From: an uncultured Oscillospiraceae bacterium
GTDB taxonomy: Bacteria; Bacillota; Clostridia; Oscillospirales; Oscillospiraceae
Assembly (NCBI GenBank): GCA_910587205.1
Contig: CAJULZ010000030.1
Span: 1-24,480 of the forward strand
Direction of reading: 5' to 3'
DNA length: 24,480 nucleotides
Shown here one piece after another: positions 1-6,237 of this stretch (its first letter is position 1; each line of letters starts with the position of its first letter). The translations under genes and the position numbers were made by a program. Below the pieces are notes generated by a model. The model saw only the letters and a program-made list of their open reading frames with translations. It was not told where the DNA came from and did not search any database.

Positions 1-2
1 AG

Positions 3-260
3 GCGGGGGGCGGCACCGTCCTCCACGCCAAGGGCACCGGCATGGAGAAGGCGGAAAAGTTCCTGGGCTTCTCCCTGGTGAACGAGAAGGAGATGGTGTT
101 CATCGTGGTCAAGACCGCCACCAAAAACCGGATCATGCGCTCCATCATGGACAAGGCCGGGCTGGACAGCAAAGCCCAGTCCATTGTGTTCTCCCTGCCC
201 GTCACCGGCACGGCGGGGATGCGGCTGCTGGAGCTGGCCGAGGACGAGACGGACGGATGA
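3..260 (+). CDS. P-II family nitrogen regulator, 5'-truncated
   Basis: Only the C-terminal ~85 residues are present; the reading frame is open to the left edge, so the gene starts outside the window. The visible part begins GGGTVLHAKGTG and continues with EKFLGFSLVNEKEMVFIVV and SIVFSLPVTGTAG, which is the pattern of the P-II-like (GlnB/GlnK superfamily) proteins of Clostridia. Such proteins are small trimeric effector-binding regulators that sense nucleotides and often 2-oxoglutarate, and bind transporters or enzymes; the partner cannot be read here. The internal ATG at 42 lies within the conserved domain and is not the true start. The stop overlaps the next gene's start (ATGA at 257-260), so the two are translationally coupled. 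The family call is fairly firm; the specific role is unknown. Confidence 0.82.
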   Translation, partial: AGGGTVLHAKGTGMEKAEKFLGFSLVNEKEMVFIVVKTATKNRIMRSIMDKAGLDSKAQSIVFSLPVTGTAGMRLLELAEDETDG

Positions 261-814
261 GCGCCGCAGAACTGCCGGCGCGCCTGGTCCTGAACGGAAC
301 GGAATACACCGTCCTGCGCCTGCTGGGGAAGGGCAAGGGGGGCTATACGTGGCTGGCCCGGCGGGACGGGGCGCAATACGCCCTGAAGCGGATTCATCAC
401 GAGCCCTGCGATTACTACCAGTTCGGCGACAAGCTGGCCGCGGAGCTGGGGGACTATGAGCGGCTGTCCGCCCTGGGCGTACCTTTGCCCCGGCTGCTGG
501 ACGTGGACCGGGGGCGGGAGCTGCTTTTGAAGGAGCTGATCCCCGGCGAGACGGTCTATCAGCTCGTCCTGCGGGGCGGGGTGGAGCCCAGGCATTTGGA
601 GCGGGCGCGGGAACTGTCCCGGACGCTGCGGGAGGCGGGGCTCAACATCGACTGGTTCCCGACCAACTTCATAGGCCGGGAGGGGACGCTCTATTACGTG
701 GACTACGAGTGCAATCCCTATATGGACCAGTGGAGCTTTGAAAATTGGGGGGTGCGGTACTGGTCCCGCACCCCGGAATTGGACGCCTATGCCAAAGAGC
801 ATGGAGACAGTTAA
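257..814 (+). CDS. Small protein-kinase-like protein
   Basis: A 185-residue protein with a miniature Ser/Thr-kinase-like layout. It has a glycine-rich loop (GKGKGG, residues 24-29), a VAIK-type lysine (YALKRI, K44), a catalytic-loop equivalent IDWFPTN in which D132 and N137 have the D-x-x-x-x-N spacing of HRDLKPxN, and VDYE with D149 in the DFG position. The protein ends soon after, so the large kinase C-lobe (activation segment, APE and helices F-I) is essentially missing; eukaryote-like kinases need about 250 residues. It may be a minimal kinase of the lipopolysaccharide/aminoglycoside-kinase-like type or an ATP-binding pseudokinase. The start overlaps the P-II gene by four bases, suggesting a shared operon and possibly a functional link to nitrogen signalling; that link is inference. 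Confidence 0.72.
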   Translation: MSAAELPARLVLNGTEYTVLRLLGKGKGGYTWLARRDGAQYALKRIHHEPCDYYQFGDKLAAELGDYERLSALGVPLPRLLDVDRGRELLLKELIPGETVYQLVLRGGVEPRHLERARELSRTLREAGLNIDWFPTNFIGREGTLYYVDYECNPYMDQWSFENWGVRYWSRTPELDAYAKEHGDS

Positions 815-823
815 GGAGGACTT

Positions 824-1474
824 ATGGAACAGAAAAACAAATACGCCGTGTTGATTTACCCGGATTTTTCCCTCCAGGAAATCACCTGCCTCACCTCCTG
901 CCTGTCCGTCTGGTTTGGGGAGAAAATCGATGTGATCGCCGGCGAGCACAGGCCCTATTCCAGCGAGGAGGGCTTCCAAATCACCCCGGACAGAACAGTG
1001 GATGAGGCGGACCCCGCCCAGTACGACTGTATCATCCTCCCCGGCACCGTCAACCCCCTGCCCGCCCTGTTCGACGAGAAGCTCATCGGCTTCCTCCGCC
1101 GGGGGGCGGGGACGGACACCCTGTTCGCCGCCATCTCCTCCTCCCCGGCCCTGCTGTGCAAGGCGGGACTGCTTGACGGGAAAGATTTCACCGCCGGGTT
1201 CTTCATGCAGCTTGCCCAGGCGTTCCCCTTTATCGACACGAACCATTTTGTCCACCGCCCGGTGGTAGAGGACGGCAATGTAATCACCGCCATCGGGATG
1301 TTCTTCCGGGAGTTTGCCCAGGCGGTGCTGGTGCGGCTGGGCTTTGATCCGGGGCCGGATTTTATGGAGACGGCGGGGCATGACTATACGGAGGACGAGC
1401 TGACCTTCTACTGGAGCGACGAGGACTACCGGGAGTTTTTGGGTGAGCTGAAGGAATTTACCGATAAGGATTGA
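824..1474 (+). CDS. DJ-1/PfpI family protein, nucleophile Cys replaced by Ser
   Basis: A 216-residue protein of the DJ-1/PfpI (class I glutamine amidotransferase-like) fold. It opens with a beta strand (YAVLIYPDFSLQEI), has the acidic strand-turn YDCIILPGTVNPLP (67-80), and the nucleophile-elbow segment FAAISSSPALLCKAGLLDGK (101-120). Family members normally have AAIC at the elbow; here the equivalent position is S105, in a run SSS. The protein may therefore lack the cysteine-dependent activities of the family (glyoxalase, isocyanide hydratase, deglycase) and could be a binding protein. A strong AGGAGG lies just before the ATG at 824. It sits nine bases after the kinase gene and five before the NUDIX gene, so it is probably part of the same transcript. 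Confidence 0.82.
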   Translation: MEQKNKYAVLIYPDFSLQEITCLTSCLSVWFGEKIDVIAGEHRPYSSEEGFQITPDRTVDEADPAQYDCIILPGTVNPLPALFDEKLIGFLRRGAGTDTLFAAISSSPALLCKAGLLDGKDFTAGFFMQLAQAFPFIDTNHFVHRPVVEDGNVITAIGMFFREFAQAVLVRLGFDPGPDFMETAGHDYTEDELTFYWSDEDYREFLGELKEFTDKD

Positions 1475-1478
1475 GCGT

Positions 1479-1907
1479 ATGAAACAGGAAAAAAGCTGCG
1501 GCGCGGTTCTCTTCCGCGGGAATAATACAGAACGTAATTATCTGATCCTCACCAGCACCCTGGGCCACACCACCCTGTGCAAGGGCCATGTGGAGGGGGA
1601 CGAGACGGAACACGAGACCGCCATCCGGGAGATCCGGGAGGAGACCGGCCTGACGGTGGACTTCATCGACGGCTTCCGGGAGGTCATCTCGTATGACCCG
1701 TTCCCCGGCATCCGCAAGGACGTGGTGTTCTTCCTGGCAGAGCTGTCCGGCGGTACGCCCGCCTGTCAGCCCGAGGAGGTGGCGGATATCCGCTTCCTGC
1801 CCTTTGAGGCGGCGTCGGAGGCGCTGACCCACGCCTCCGACCGGGATGTGCTGGCAAAAGCGGACGCTTTTTTAAGGAAGATTGACCATGCCCACCCCAC
1901 TGTATGA
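1479..1907 (+). CDS. NUDIX hydrolase, Ap4A-hydrolase-like
   Basis: A 142-residue NUDIX protein with a complete Nudix box: G36, E42, then R50-E51-I-R-E54-E55-x-G57-L58, matching GX5EX7REUXEEXGU, so the Mg-binding glutamates are intact. The SCGAVLFR start and the KGHVEGDE segment resemble bacterial asymmetrical bis(5'-nucleosyl)-tetraphosphatases, which cleave Ap4A to ATP and AMP. Substrate choice within the superfamily cannot be fixed from sequence alone. The start ATG lies five bases after the preceding stop, with AAGGA upstream. The 3' end overlaps the next gene by about 20 bases, pointing to translational coupling. Confidence 0.86.
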   Translation: MKQEKSCGAVLFRGNNTERNYLILTSTLGHTTLCKGHVEGDETEHETAIREIREETGLTVDFIDGFREVISYDPFPGIRKDVVFFLAELSGGTPACQPEEVADIRFLPFEAASEALTHASDRDVLAKADAFLRKIDHAHPTV

Positions 1908-3201
1908 CGCCCTCCGGGCCCTGGCGGGCGCCGGTCCCCTGCGGCTGGATATGCCTGGGCACCACGGCGCGCCCCTGCCCGGGGAGTTCCCCTGGCCGTC
2001 CGGGCTGGACTTCACGGAAAACGGCGCCACCGGCAACCTGTACGGGGACGAGCCGGACGCCATCCAGGCGGCGGAGGCCCTCTGGGCCGGACGGTTCGGC
2101 TTTGACTCCTGCCTGTTCCTTACCGGGGGCTCCACCCAGGGCATCCACACCGGTCTGGCCCTGCTGGCCGGGGCGGGCGGGGCCGCGGCCATCGACCGGG
2201 GCAGCCACCGCGCCGTTTACCACGCCCTGGCCCTGCTGGGGCTCACCCCCCATTTCCTGCCCCGGCCCTGGCTGGGGCAGGAGGGCGTCGCCGGCCCCCT
2301 TGAGCCGGAATCCGTAGAGCAAGCCCTGTCTGCCCACCCAGAAATCAAAACCGTTTGTATCACCTCGCCAACTTATTACGGCGTGTTGTCCGATATCCCT
2401 GCCATCGCGGCGGTGTGCCACGCCCACGGCGCGAAGCTGATGGTGGACGGAGCCCATGGCGCGCACCTGCCCTTCCTGGGGTACGCGGGCTATCAGGCGG
2501 CGGACGTGGTGGTGATGTCCGCCCACAAAACCCTCCCCGCCCCAGGGCAGTCCGCCCTGCTGTTCGCCAACGGCTTCCCCCTGACGGAGCTTCAGCGGTG
2601 GGGCTCGGTGTACGGCAGCTCATCCCCGTCCTATGTATTCATGGCGGCGTTGGACGCCGTGAGGGATTACATGGAGGGGGAGGGGACGGCCCGCTACCGG
2701 CAGGCCGTCCGGTGTGTGGACGGCCTGCGCGCCCGCTGGCCCGCCCTGCGGGCGCGGGACGGCCTCTCCCTCGACCCGGCCCGCCTCACCCTCACCAGCC
2801 CCGGCGGCTTCGCCCTGGCGGAGGCCCTGCGCCGCCGGGGGGTATACCCGGAGATGGCGGACACGGGCCATGTGGCGTGCATCTGCACCTGCGCCGATGG
2901 GGCCGCGGACTTCGACCGCCTGGAACGGGCCCTGGCGGAGACCAGCCTTACCGGGCCCTGCGCCCAAATACCGCCCCCGCCGGAGCCGCCCCCCGCCGCC
3001 CTCTCCCCCCGCCAGGCCCTGTTCGCCCCCCGGGAGGCCGTCCCCCTGGCGGACAGCGCGGGGCGGATCGCCGCCTGCCAGATTGCGCCCTACCCCCCCG
3101 GCGTACCCGTGGTCGCCCCCGGCGAGGTCATCCAAAAAAAATATCTGGCCTATTTGCGGGAAATAGGCTATAATAATGAAAGTGTAACCGTTATCCGCTG
3201 A
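1888..3201 (+). CDS. Orn/Lys/Arg decarboxylase family PLP enzyme (YaaO/SpeA-like)
   Basis: A 437-residue fold-type I PLP enzyme of the ornithine/lysine/arginine decarboxylase family, in the short form found in Firmicutes. Visible motifs are DMPGHHG (21-27), LTGGSTQG (78-85), SHRAVYHAL (106-114, with the likely PLP-stacking His), VDGAHGAH (186-193, with the Asp that binds the pyridine nitrogen), and SAHKTLPAPGQS (211-222) with the Schiff-base lysine K214. The expected reaction is decarboxylation of a basic amino acid feeding polyamine synthesis; which amino acid is not visible. ATG 1888 was chosen over TTG 1882 because AAGGAAG ends eight bases before the ATG but only two before the TTG. Its place upstream of darA-holB-ricT matches B. 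subtilis yaaO. The C-terminal part has a Pro/Ala-rich linker (about residues 360-372). Confidence 0.86.
   Translation: MPTPLYDALRALAGAGPLRLDMPGHHGAPLPGEFPWPSGLDFTENGATGNLYGDEPDAIQAAEALWAGRFGFDSCLFLTGGSTQGIHTGLALLAGAGGAAAIDRGSHRAVYHALALLGLTPHFLPRPWLGQEGVAGPLEPESVEQALSAHPEIKTVCITSPTYYGVLSDIPAIAAVCHAHGAKLMVDGAHGAHLPFLGYAGYQAADVVVMSAHKTLPAPGQSALLFANGFPLTELQRWGSVYGSSSPSYVFMAALDAVRDYMEGEGTARYRQAVRCVDGLRARWPALRARDGLSLDPARLTLTSPGGFALAEALRRRGVYPEMADTGHVACICTCADGAADFDRLERALAETSLTGPCAQIPPPPEPPPAALSPRQALFAPREAVPLADSAGRIAACQIAPYPPGVPVVAPGEVIQKKYLAYLREIGYNNESVTVIR
3169..3174 (+). promoter_or_regulatory. Possible internal -10 element before darA
   Basis: A perfect TATAAT lies inside the last codons of the decarboxylase gene, about 50 bases before darA. 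No convincing -35 is present at 16-18 bases, so it is at best a weak internal promoter for darA-holB-ricT. In this GC-rich setting the AT-rich patch stands out but is not decisive. Confidence 0.25.
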
Positions 3202-3223
3202 CTTTGCAGAAGGAGGGGGCACT

Positions 3224-3547
3224 ATGAAACTTATCATCGCCATCGTCAACCGCGACGACGCCAACGCCGTCACCCAAAACCTGTCCAAGAACGGTTTTTC
3301 CTCCACCCGGCTGTCCACCACCGGCGGTTTCCTGTTGGCGGGCAACGTCACGCTGCTCATCGGCGTGCAGGACGACCAGGTCCAGGCCGTCATCGACCTG
3401 ATCCACCACTCCTCCCACAGCCGCAAACAGCTGGTGCCCGCCCTCACCGAGATGAGCTACGGGTTCATGCCCGTCATGCCGGTGGAGGTCACGGTGGGCG
3501 GGGCCACGGTGTTTGTGCTGGACGTGGAGCGGTTTGAACGGCTATGA
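3224..3547 (+). CDS. darA: Cyclic-di-AMP receptor DarA (YaaQ/PstA)
   Basis: A 107-residue P-II-like c-di-AMP receptor, a near-full match in length to B. subtilis DarA and S. aureus PstA (about 109 aa). Diagnostic segments are MKLIIAIVNRDDA at the N-terminus, STTGGFLLAGNVTLLIGV in the middle, and VGGATVFVLDVERFERL at the end. The protein binds the second messenger c-di-AMP, which controls osmolyte and cell-wall homeostasis; DarA's downstream partner is not well defined. A strong AAGGAGGGGG precedes the ATG. The stop overlaps the holB start (ATGA). The order decarboxylase-darA-holB-ricT matches the conserved Firmicutes cluster, except that no tmk lies between the decarboxylase and darA. Confidence 0.93.
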   Translation: MKLIIAIVNRDDANAVTQNLSKNGFSSTRLSTTGGFLLAGNVTLLIGVQDDQVQAVIDLIHHSSHSRKQLVPALTEMSYGFMPVMPVEVTVGGATVFVLDVERFERL

Positions 3548-4296
3548 TAGAGCTGGAGCTGCCGTGCCCCCTGTCCCACGCCTATCTCATCACCGGCGGC
3601 TCCCCGGAGGGCCGGACCCGGCTGATGGGGCGCATGGCGGCGGCCTACCTGTGCGAGGGGCCCAATCCGCCCTGCGGCGTTTGCCGCGCCTGCCGGAAGG
3701 CGGCGGCGGGGACCCATCCGGACATTGTCCGCACCACCCCCGCCCCGGACAAGCAGGAGATCACCGTGGATCAGATCCGCGCCCTGCGCGCCGACGCCTA
3801 TATCCGCCCCAACGAGGGGCGGCGAAAGGTCTACCTCATCGATCCGGCGGACGCCATGAACCCCGCCGCCCAGAACGCCTTGCTGAAGGTGCTGGAGGAG
3901 GGCCCGGCCTACGCCGCTTTCCTGCTCAGCGCGGGGCAGCCCGGCCGCCTGCTGGATACGGTGCGCTCCCGGTGCGAGCCGCTCCCCCTTCCCCCCGAGG
4001 AGCCGGAACCGGACCCGGCGGCGCTGGAGCGGGCCGGGGCGCTGGCAGAATTGCTGATGGGGGGGGACGAGCTGTCCGCCGCCCAGTCCATGGTGGCGCT
4101 GGAGCTGGAGAAGCCCAAGGCCGACCAGCTGGCCGCCCTGCTTCTGGAGGTGGAAAACCAGGTCTCCCGCCGCCTCGTCCAAAATCCCCGCCGGGGGGCG
4201 CGGGTGCTGCGGGCCTTGAAGACCTGCCGGGAGAACGGGGTGTTCCGACCCGGCGCGGGGCACACCCTGGGCTGGCTTTTGACGCAGCTTTTCTGA
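3544..4296 (+). CDS. holB: DNA polymerase III subunit delta' (HolB)
   Basis: A 250-residue clamp-loader delta' subunit. It carries the PLSHAYLITG start, a degenerate P-loop (GSPEGRTR, 19-26, with no GKT; delta' subunits do not need ATP binding), and the four-cysteine zinc module C37, C44, C47, C50. It also has THPDIV, the conserved NALLKVLEEGP segment, and the SRC motif (TVRSRC), which supplies an arginine finger to a neighbouring subunit. It is shorter than B. subtilis or E. coli delta' (about 330 aa), so the C-terminal collar domain is reduced. It is coupled to darA by a four-base overlap and followed by ricT, as in Bacillus. The role is replication clamp loading. Confidence 0.9.
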   Translation: MIELELPCPLSHAYLITGGSPEGRTRLMGRMAAAYLCEGPNPPCGVCRACRKAAAGTHPDIVRTTPAPDKQEITVDQIRALRADAYIRPNEGRRKVYLIDPADAMNPAAQNALLKVLEEGPAYAAFLLSAGQPGRLLDTVRSRCEPLPLPPEEPEPDPAALERAGALAELLMGGDELSAAQSMVALELEKPKADQLAALLLEVENQVSRRLVQNPRRGARVLRALKTCRENGVFRPGAGHTLGWLLTQLF

Positions 4297-4314
4297 GTGC
4301 CTGTTTAAAACATG

Positions 4315-4330
4315 TGTTTCACCTGAAACA
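4315..4330 (+). promoter_or_regulatory. parS-like site (ParB/Spo0J binding), one mismatch
   Basis: The 16-mer TGTTTCACCTGAAACA differs from the firmicute parS consensus TGTTTCACGTGAAACA at a single central base. It lies in the 72-base gap between holB and ricT. parS sites nucleate ParB (Spo0J) loading and SMC recruitment and cluster near the chromosome origin; in B. subtilis the darA-holB-ricT region is also origin-proximal. A second site with 15 of 16 matches occurs at 14755. The central mismatch may weaken binding, so function is inferred. Confidence 0.6.
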
Positions 4331-4368
4331 TCCGCTGCCCACATCACAATGCTACGGAGGACATCCCC

Positions 4369-5601
4369 ATGACAGAGATCATCAGCGTCCGGTTCCGGCC
4401 GGGCGGCAAGCAATACTACTTCGACCCCGCGGGCCTGAACGTGACCGAGGGGCAGAGCGTCATCGTGGAGACGGGCAAGGGCCTGGAATACGGCGCCTGC
4501 GTCAAGCACAACGCCATGGTGGACGACGAATCGGTGGTGCAGCCCCTGCGCCCGGTGGTCCGCATAGCCACGGAAAAGGACGAAAAGCAGGCCCGGGAGA
4601 ACCGCGCCAAGGAGAAGGAGGCCCTCCGGATCTGCCAGCAGCTGGTGGAGCGCCACGGTCTGGACATGAAACTGGTCCAGGTGGAGTACAGCTTCGACGG
4701 GGGGAAGGTGGTCTTCTTCTTCACCTCCGACGGGCGGGTGGACTTCCGCGCCCTGGTAAAGGATCTGGCGGGCATCTTCCGCGCCCGCATCGAGCTGCGG
4801 CAGATCGGCGTGCGGGACGAGGCCAGGCTGCTGGGCGGCTTCGGCATCTGCGGCAAACCCTTCTGCTGCGCCCAGTTCCTCAACGAGTTCCAGCCCGTGT
4901 CCATCAAGATGGCCAAGACCCAGAACCTCTCCCTCAACCCCACCAAGATCTCCGGCACCTGCGGGCGGCTGATGTGCTGCCTGAAGTACGAGCAGGGCGC
5001 CTATGAGGACGCGGTGAAGCGCTGCCCCAAGCAGGAATCCCTTGTGGAGTGTCCCGACGGGGTGGGCACCGTATCCTCCGTCAACCTGCTGAAGGAGCAG
5101 GTGAAGGTGCGCCTGGAGGAGGAGTCCACCGAACAGCCCAAGAGCTACCTCACCAGCGAACTCCGGGTGGTGCGCTCCGGCAAGGGCAAGCGCCCCGAAG
5201 GCTACGCCCCGCCCCCCAAGGCCGAGCTGGAAAAGCTGCGCTCCCCCGAGGGGGAACGCATCCGCACCGGGCGCAAGCAGCCCGACAGCCCCGCCGACCT
5301 GGGCGCGGTGCTGGAGCGCTACCTTGGCCCCGCCGACGACAGGCGGCAGAAGCAGGGCGGCGGCCAAAAGCAGGGCGGCGCCCGCCGCGCCCGCGGCCAT
5401 GGGCAGGGCAGGGGCGGCCAGGGCCAGCCCAAACAGCAGGCTCAGCCCAAGCCCGCCCCCAGGCAGCAGGCCCAGCCCAAGCCCGGCAAAGAGGGCCAGC
5501 CCGCCCCCTCCGGCGAGGCTGCCCACAAACGGCGCTCCCGCCCCCACCACCGCCGGGGCAAGCCGGGCGGCGGACAGTCCGCCCCCCCCGCCCAATCCTG
5601 A
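4369..5601 (+). CDS. ricT: PSP1-domain protein RicT (YaaT) with long basic tail
   Basis: A 410-residue PSP1-family protein. The core (residues 1 to ~268) contains FGICGKPFCC (C161, C166, C167) and GTCGRLMCC (C198, C203, C204), the paired cysteine motifs of RicT. In B. subtilis RicT forms, with RicA and RicF, an Fe-S-containing complex that directs RNase Y-dependent mRNA maturation and affects competence, sporulation and biofilm formation. B. subtilis RicT is about 275 aa; here there is an extra ~140-residue low-complexity tail rich in Gln, Lys, Arg, Pro and Gly, ending in a His/Arg/Lys-rich stretch. The tail looks disordered and RNA-binding-like. AACGGAGGA-type Shine-Dalgarno sequence precedes the ATG. 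A rho-independent terminator follows at 5609. Confidence 0.9.
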   Translation: MTEIISVRFRPGGKQYYFDPAGLNVTEGQSVIVETGKGLEYGACVKHNAMVDDESVVQPLRPVVRIATEKDEKQARENRAKEKEALRICQQLVERHGLDMKLVQVEYSFDGGKVVFFFTSDGRVDFRALVKDLAGIFRARIELRQIGVRDEARLLGGFGICGKPFCCAQFLNEFQPVSIKMAKTQNLSLNPTKISGTCGRLMCCLKYEQGAYEDAVKRCPKQESLVECPDGVGTVSSVNLLKEQVKVRLEEESTEQPKSYLTSELRVVRSGKGKRPEGYAPPPKAELEKLRSPEGERIRTGRKQPDSPADLGAVLERYLGPADDRRQKQGGGQKQGGARRARGHGQGRGGQGQPKQQAQPKPAPRQQAQPKPGKEGQPAPSGEAAHKRRSRPHHRRGKPGGGQSAPPAQS

Positions 5602-5608
5602 CCAGACG

Positions 5609-5635
5609 CCCCCGCCGCACCGGCGGGGGTTTCTT
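5609..5635 (+). terminator. Rho-independent terminator after ricT
   Basis: A perfect 9-bp stem (CCCCCGCCG / CGGCGGGGG) with a 3-base loop is followed by TTTCTT, starting eight bases after the ricT stop. It separates the darA-holB-ricT transcript from the sigma factor gene. Confidence 0.88.
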
Positions 5636-5675
5636 GTCCCCTGTCCGGCGGTCGGGGAAAAGGCGGCCGGTATAT

Positions 5676-5710
5676 GCAACCTTTTCCCTACCCCAGGGGT
5701 TTTATTAGTA
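5676..5710 (+). promoter_or_regulatory. Putative ECF-type (autoregulatory) promoter
   Basis: GCAACCTTTT (5676-5685) carries the AAC core typical of ECF-sigma -35 elements. GTTTTATTAG lies about 17 bases downstream in the -10 position. It is located upstream of the ECF sigma gene, where autoregulated promoters are usual. The motif is short and the -10 is not a textbook match. Confidence 0.42.
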
Positions 5711-5766
5711 CAGGCACCAACCCCGCCGCGGCCGGGGCGGGATGGGCCGGAATGGAGGCGGCAGGC

Positions 5767-6237
5767 ATGGACGATGAACAGCGCACCCGGGCGGTTGACC
5801 GCTGGGGGGACATGGTGTACCGGCTGGCTTTGGCCCGCACGGCCAGCGTCCCCGACGCGGAGGACGTGTTCCAGGAGGTCTTTCTGCGCTATTTCCGCCA
5901 CGAGGACGAGCTGGACGGCGACGAGCACCGCAAAGCCTGGCTTATCCGCTGCACCGTGAACCGGTGCAAAAGTCTGCTGGCCTCCCCCTGGCGGCGGCGC
6001 ACCGTACCGCTGGAAACCGCCGCCGAGGTGGGGGTGGAGGACGATTACCGCGAGGTGTACAGCGCGGTGCTCTCCCTGCCCGCGAAATACCGGGCCGCCA
6101 TCCACCTGCACTACTTCGAGGGCCTGTCGGTGGCCGAGATGGCCCAGATGCTGGACGTGCCGGAGGGCACCGTGAAGTCCCAGCTCAGCCGGGGCCGGGC
6201 CCTCCTGCGGGATATGCTGAAGGAGGTAGCACTTTGA
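5767..6237 (+). CDS. ECF-type RNA polymerase sigma-70 factor
   Basis: A 156-residue two-domain ECF sigma factor. Region 2 is seen in DMVYRLALARTASVPDAEDV followed by FQEVFLRYFRHEDELDG and WLIRCTVNRCKSLL. Region 4 is a helix-turn-helix, YFEGLSVAEMAQMLDVPEGT, followed by VKSQLSRGRALLRDML. Extracytoplasmic-function sigmas redirect polymerase to a small regulon when released from a cognate anti-sigma. The ATG at 5767 is preferred because GGAGGCGG lies eight bases upstream; longer in-frame starts (5674, 5752) would add a poorly conserved leader. The 3' end overlaps the downstream membrane-serpin gene (TTG at 6234, stop at 6235-6237), so the two are translationally coupled, as expected for a sigma/anti-sigma pair. 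Confidence 0.88.
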   Translation: MDDEQRTRAVDRWGDMVYRLALARTASVPDAEDVFQEVFLRYFRHEDELDGDEHRKAWLIRCTVNRCKSLLASPWRRRTVPLETAAEVGVEDDYREVYSAVLSLPAKYRAAIHLHYFEGLSVAEMAQMLDVPEGTVKSQLSRGRALLRDMLKEVAL

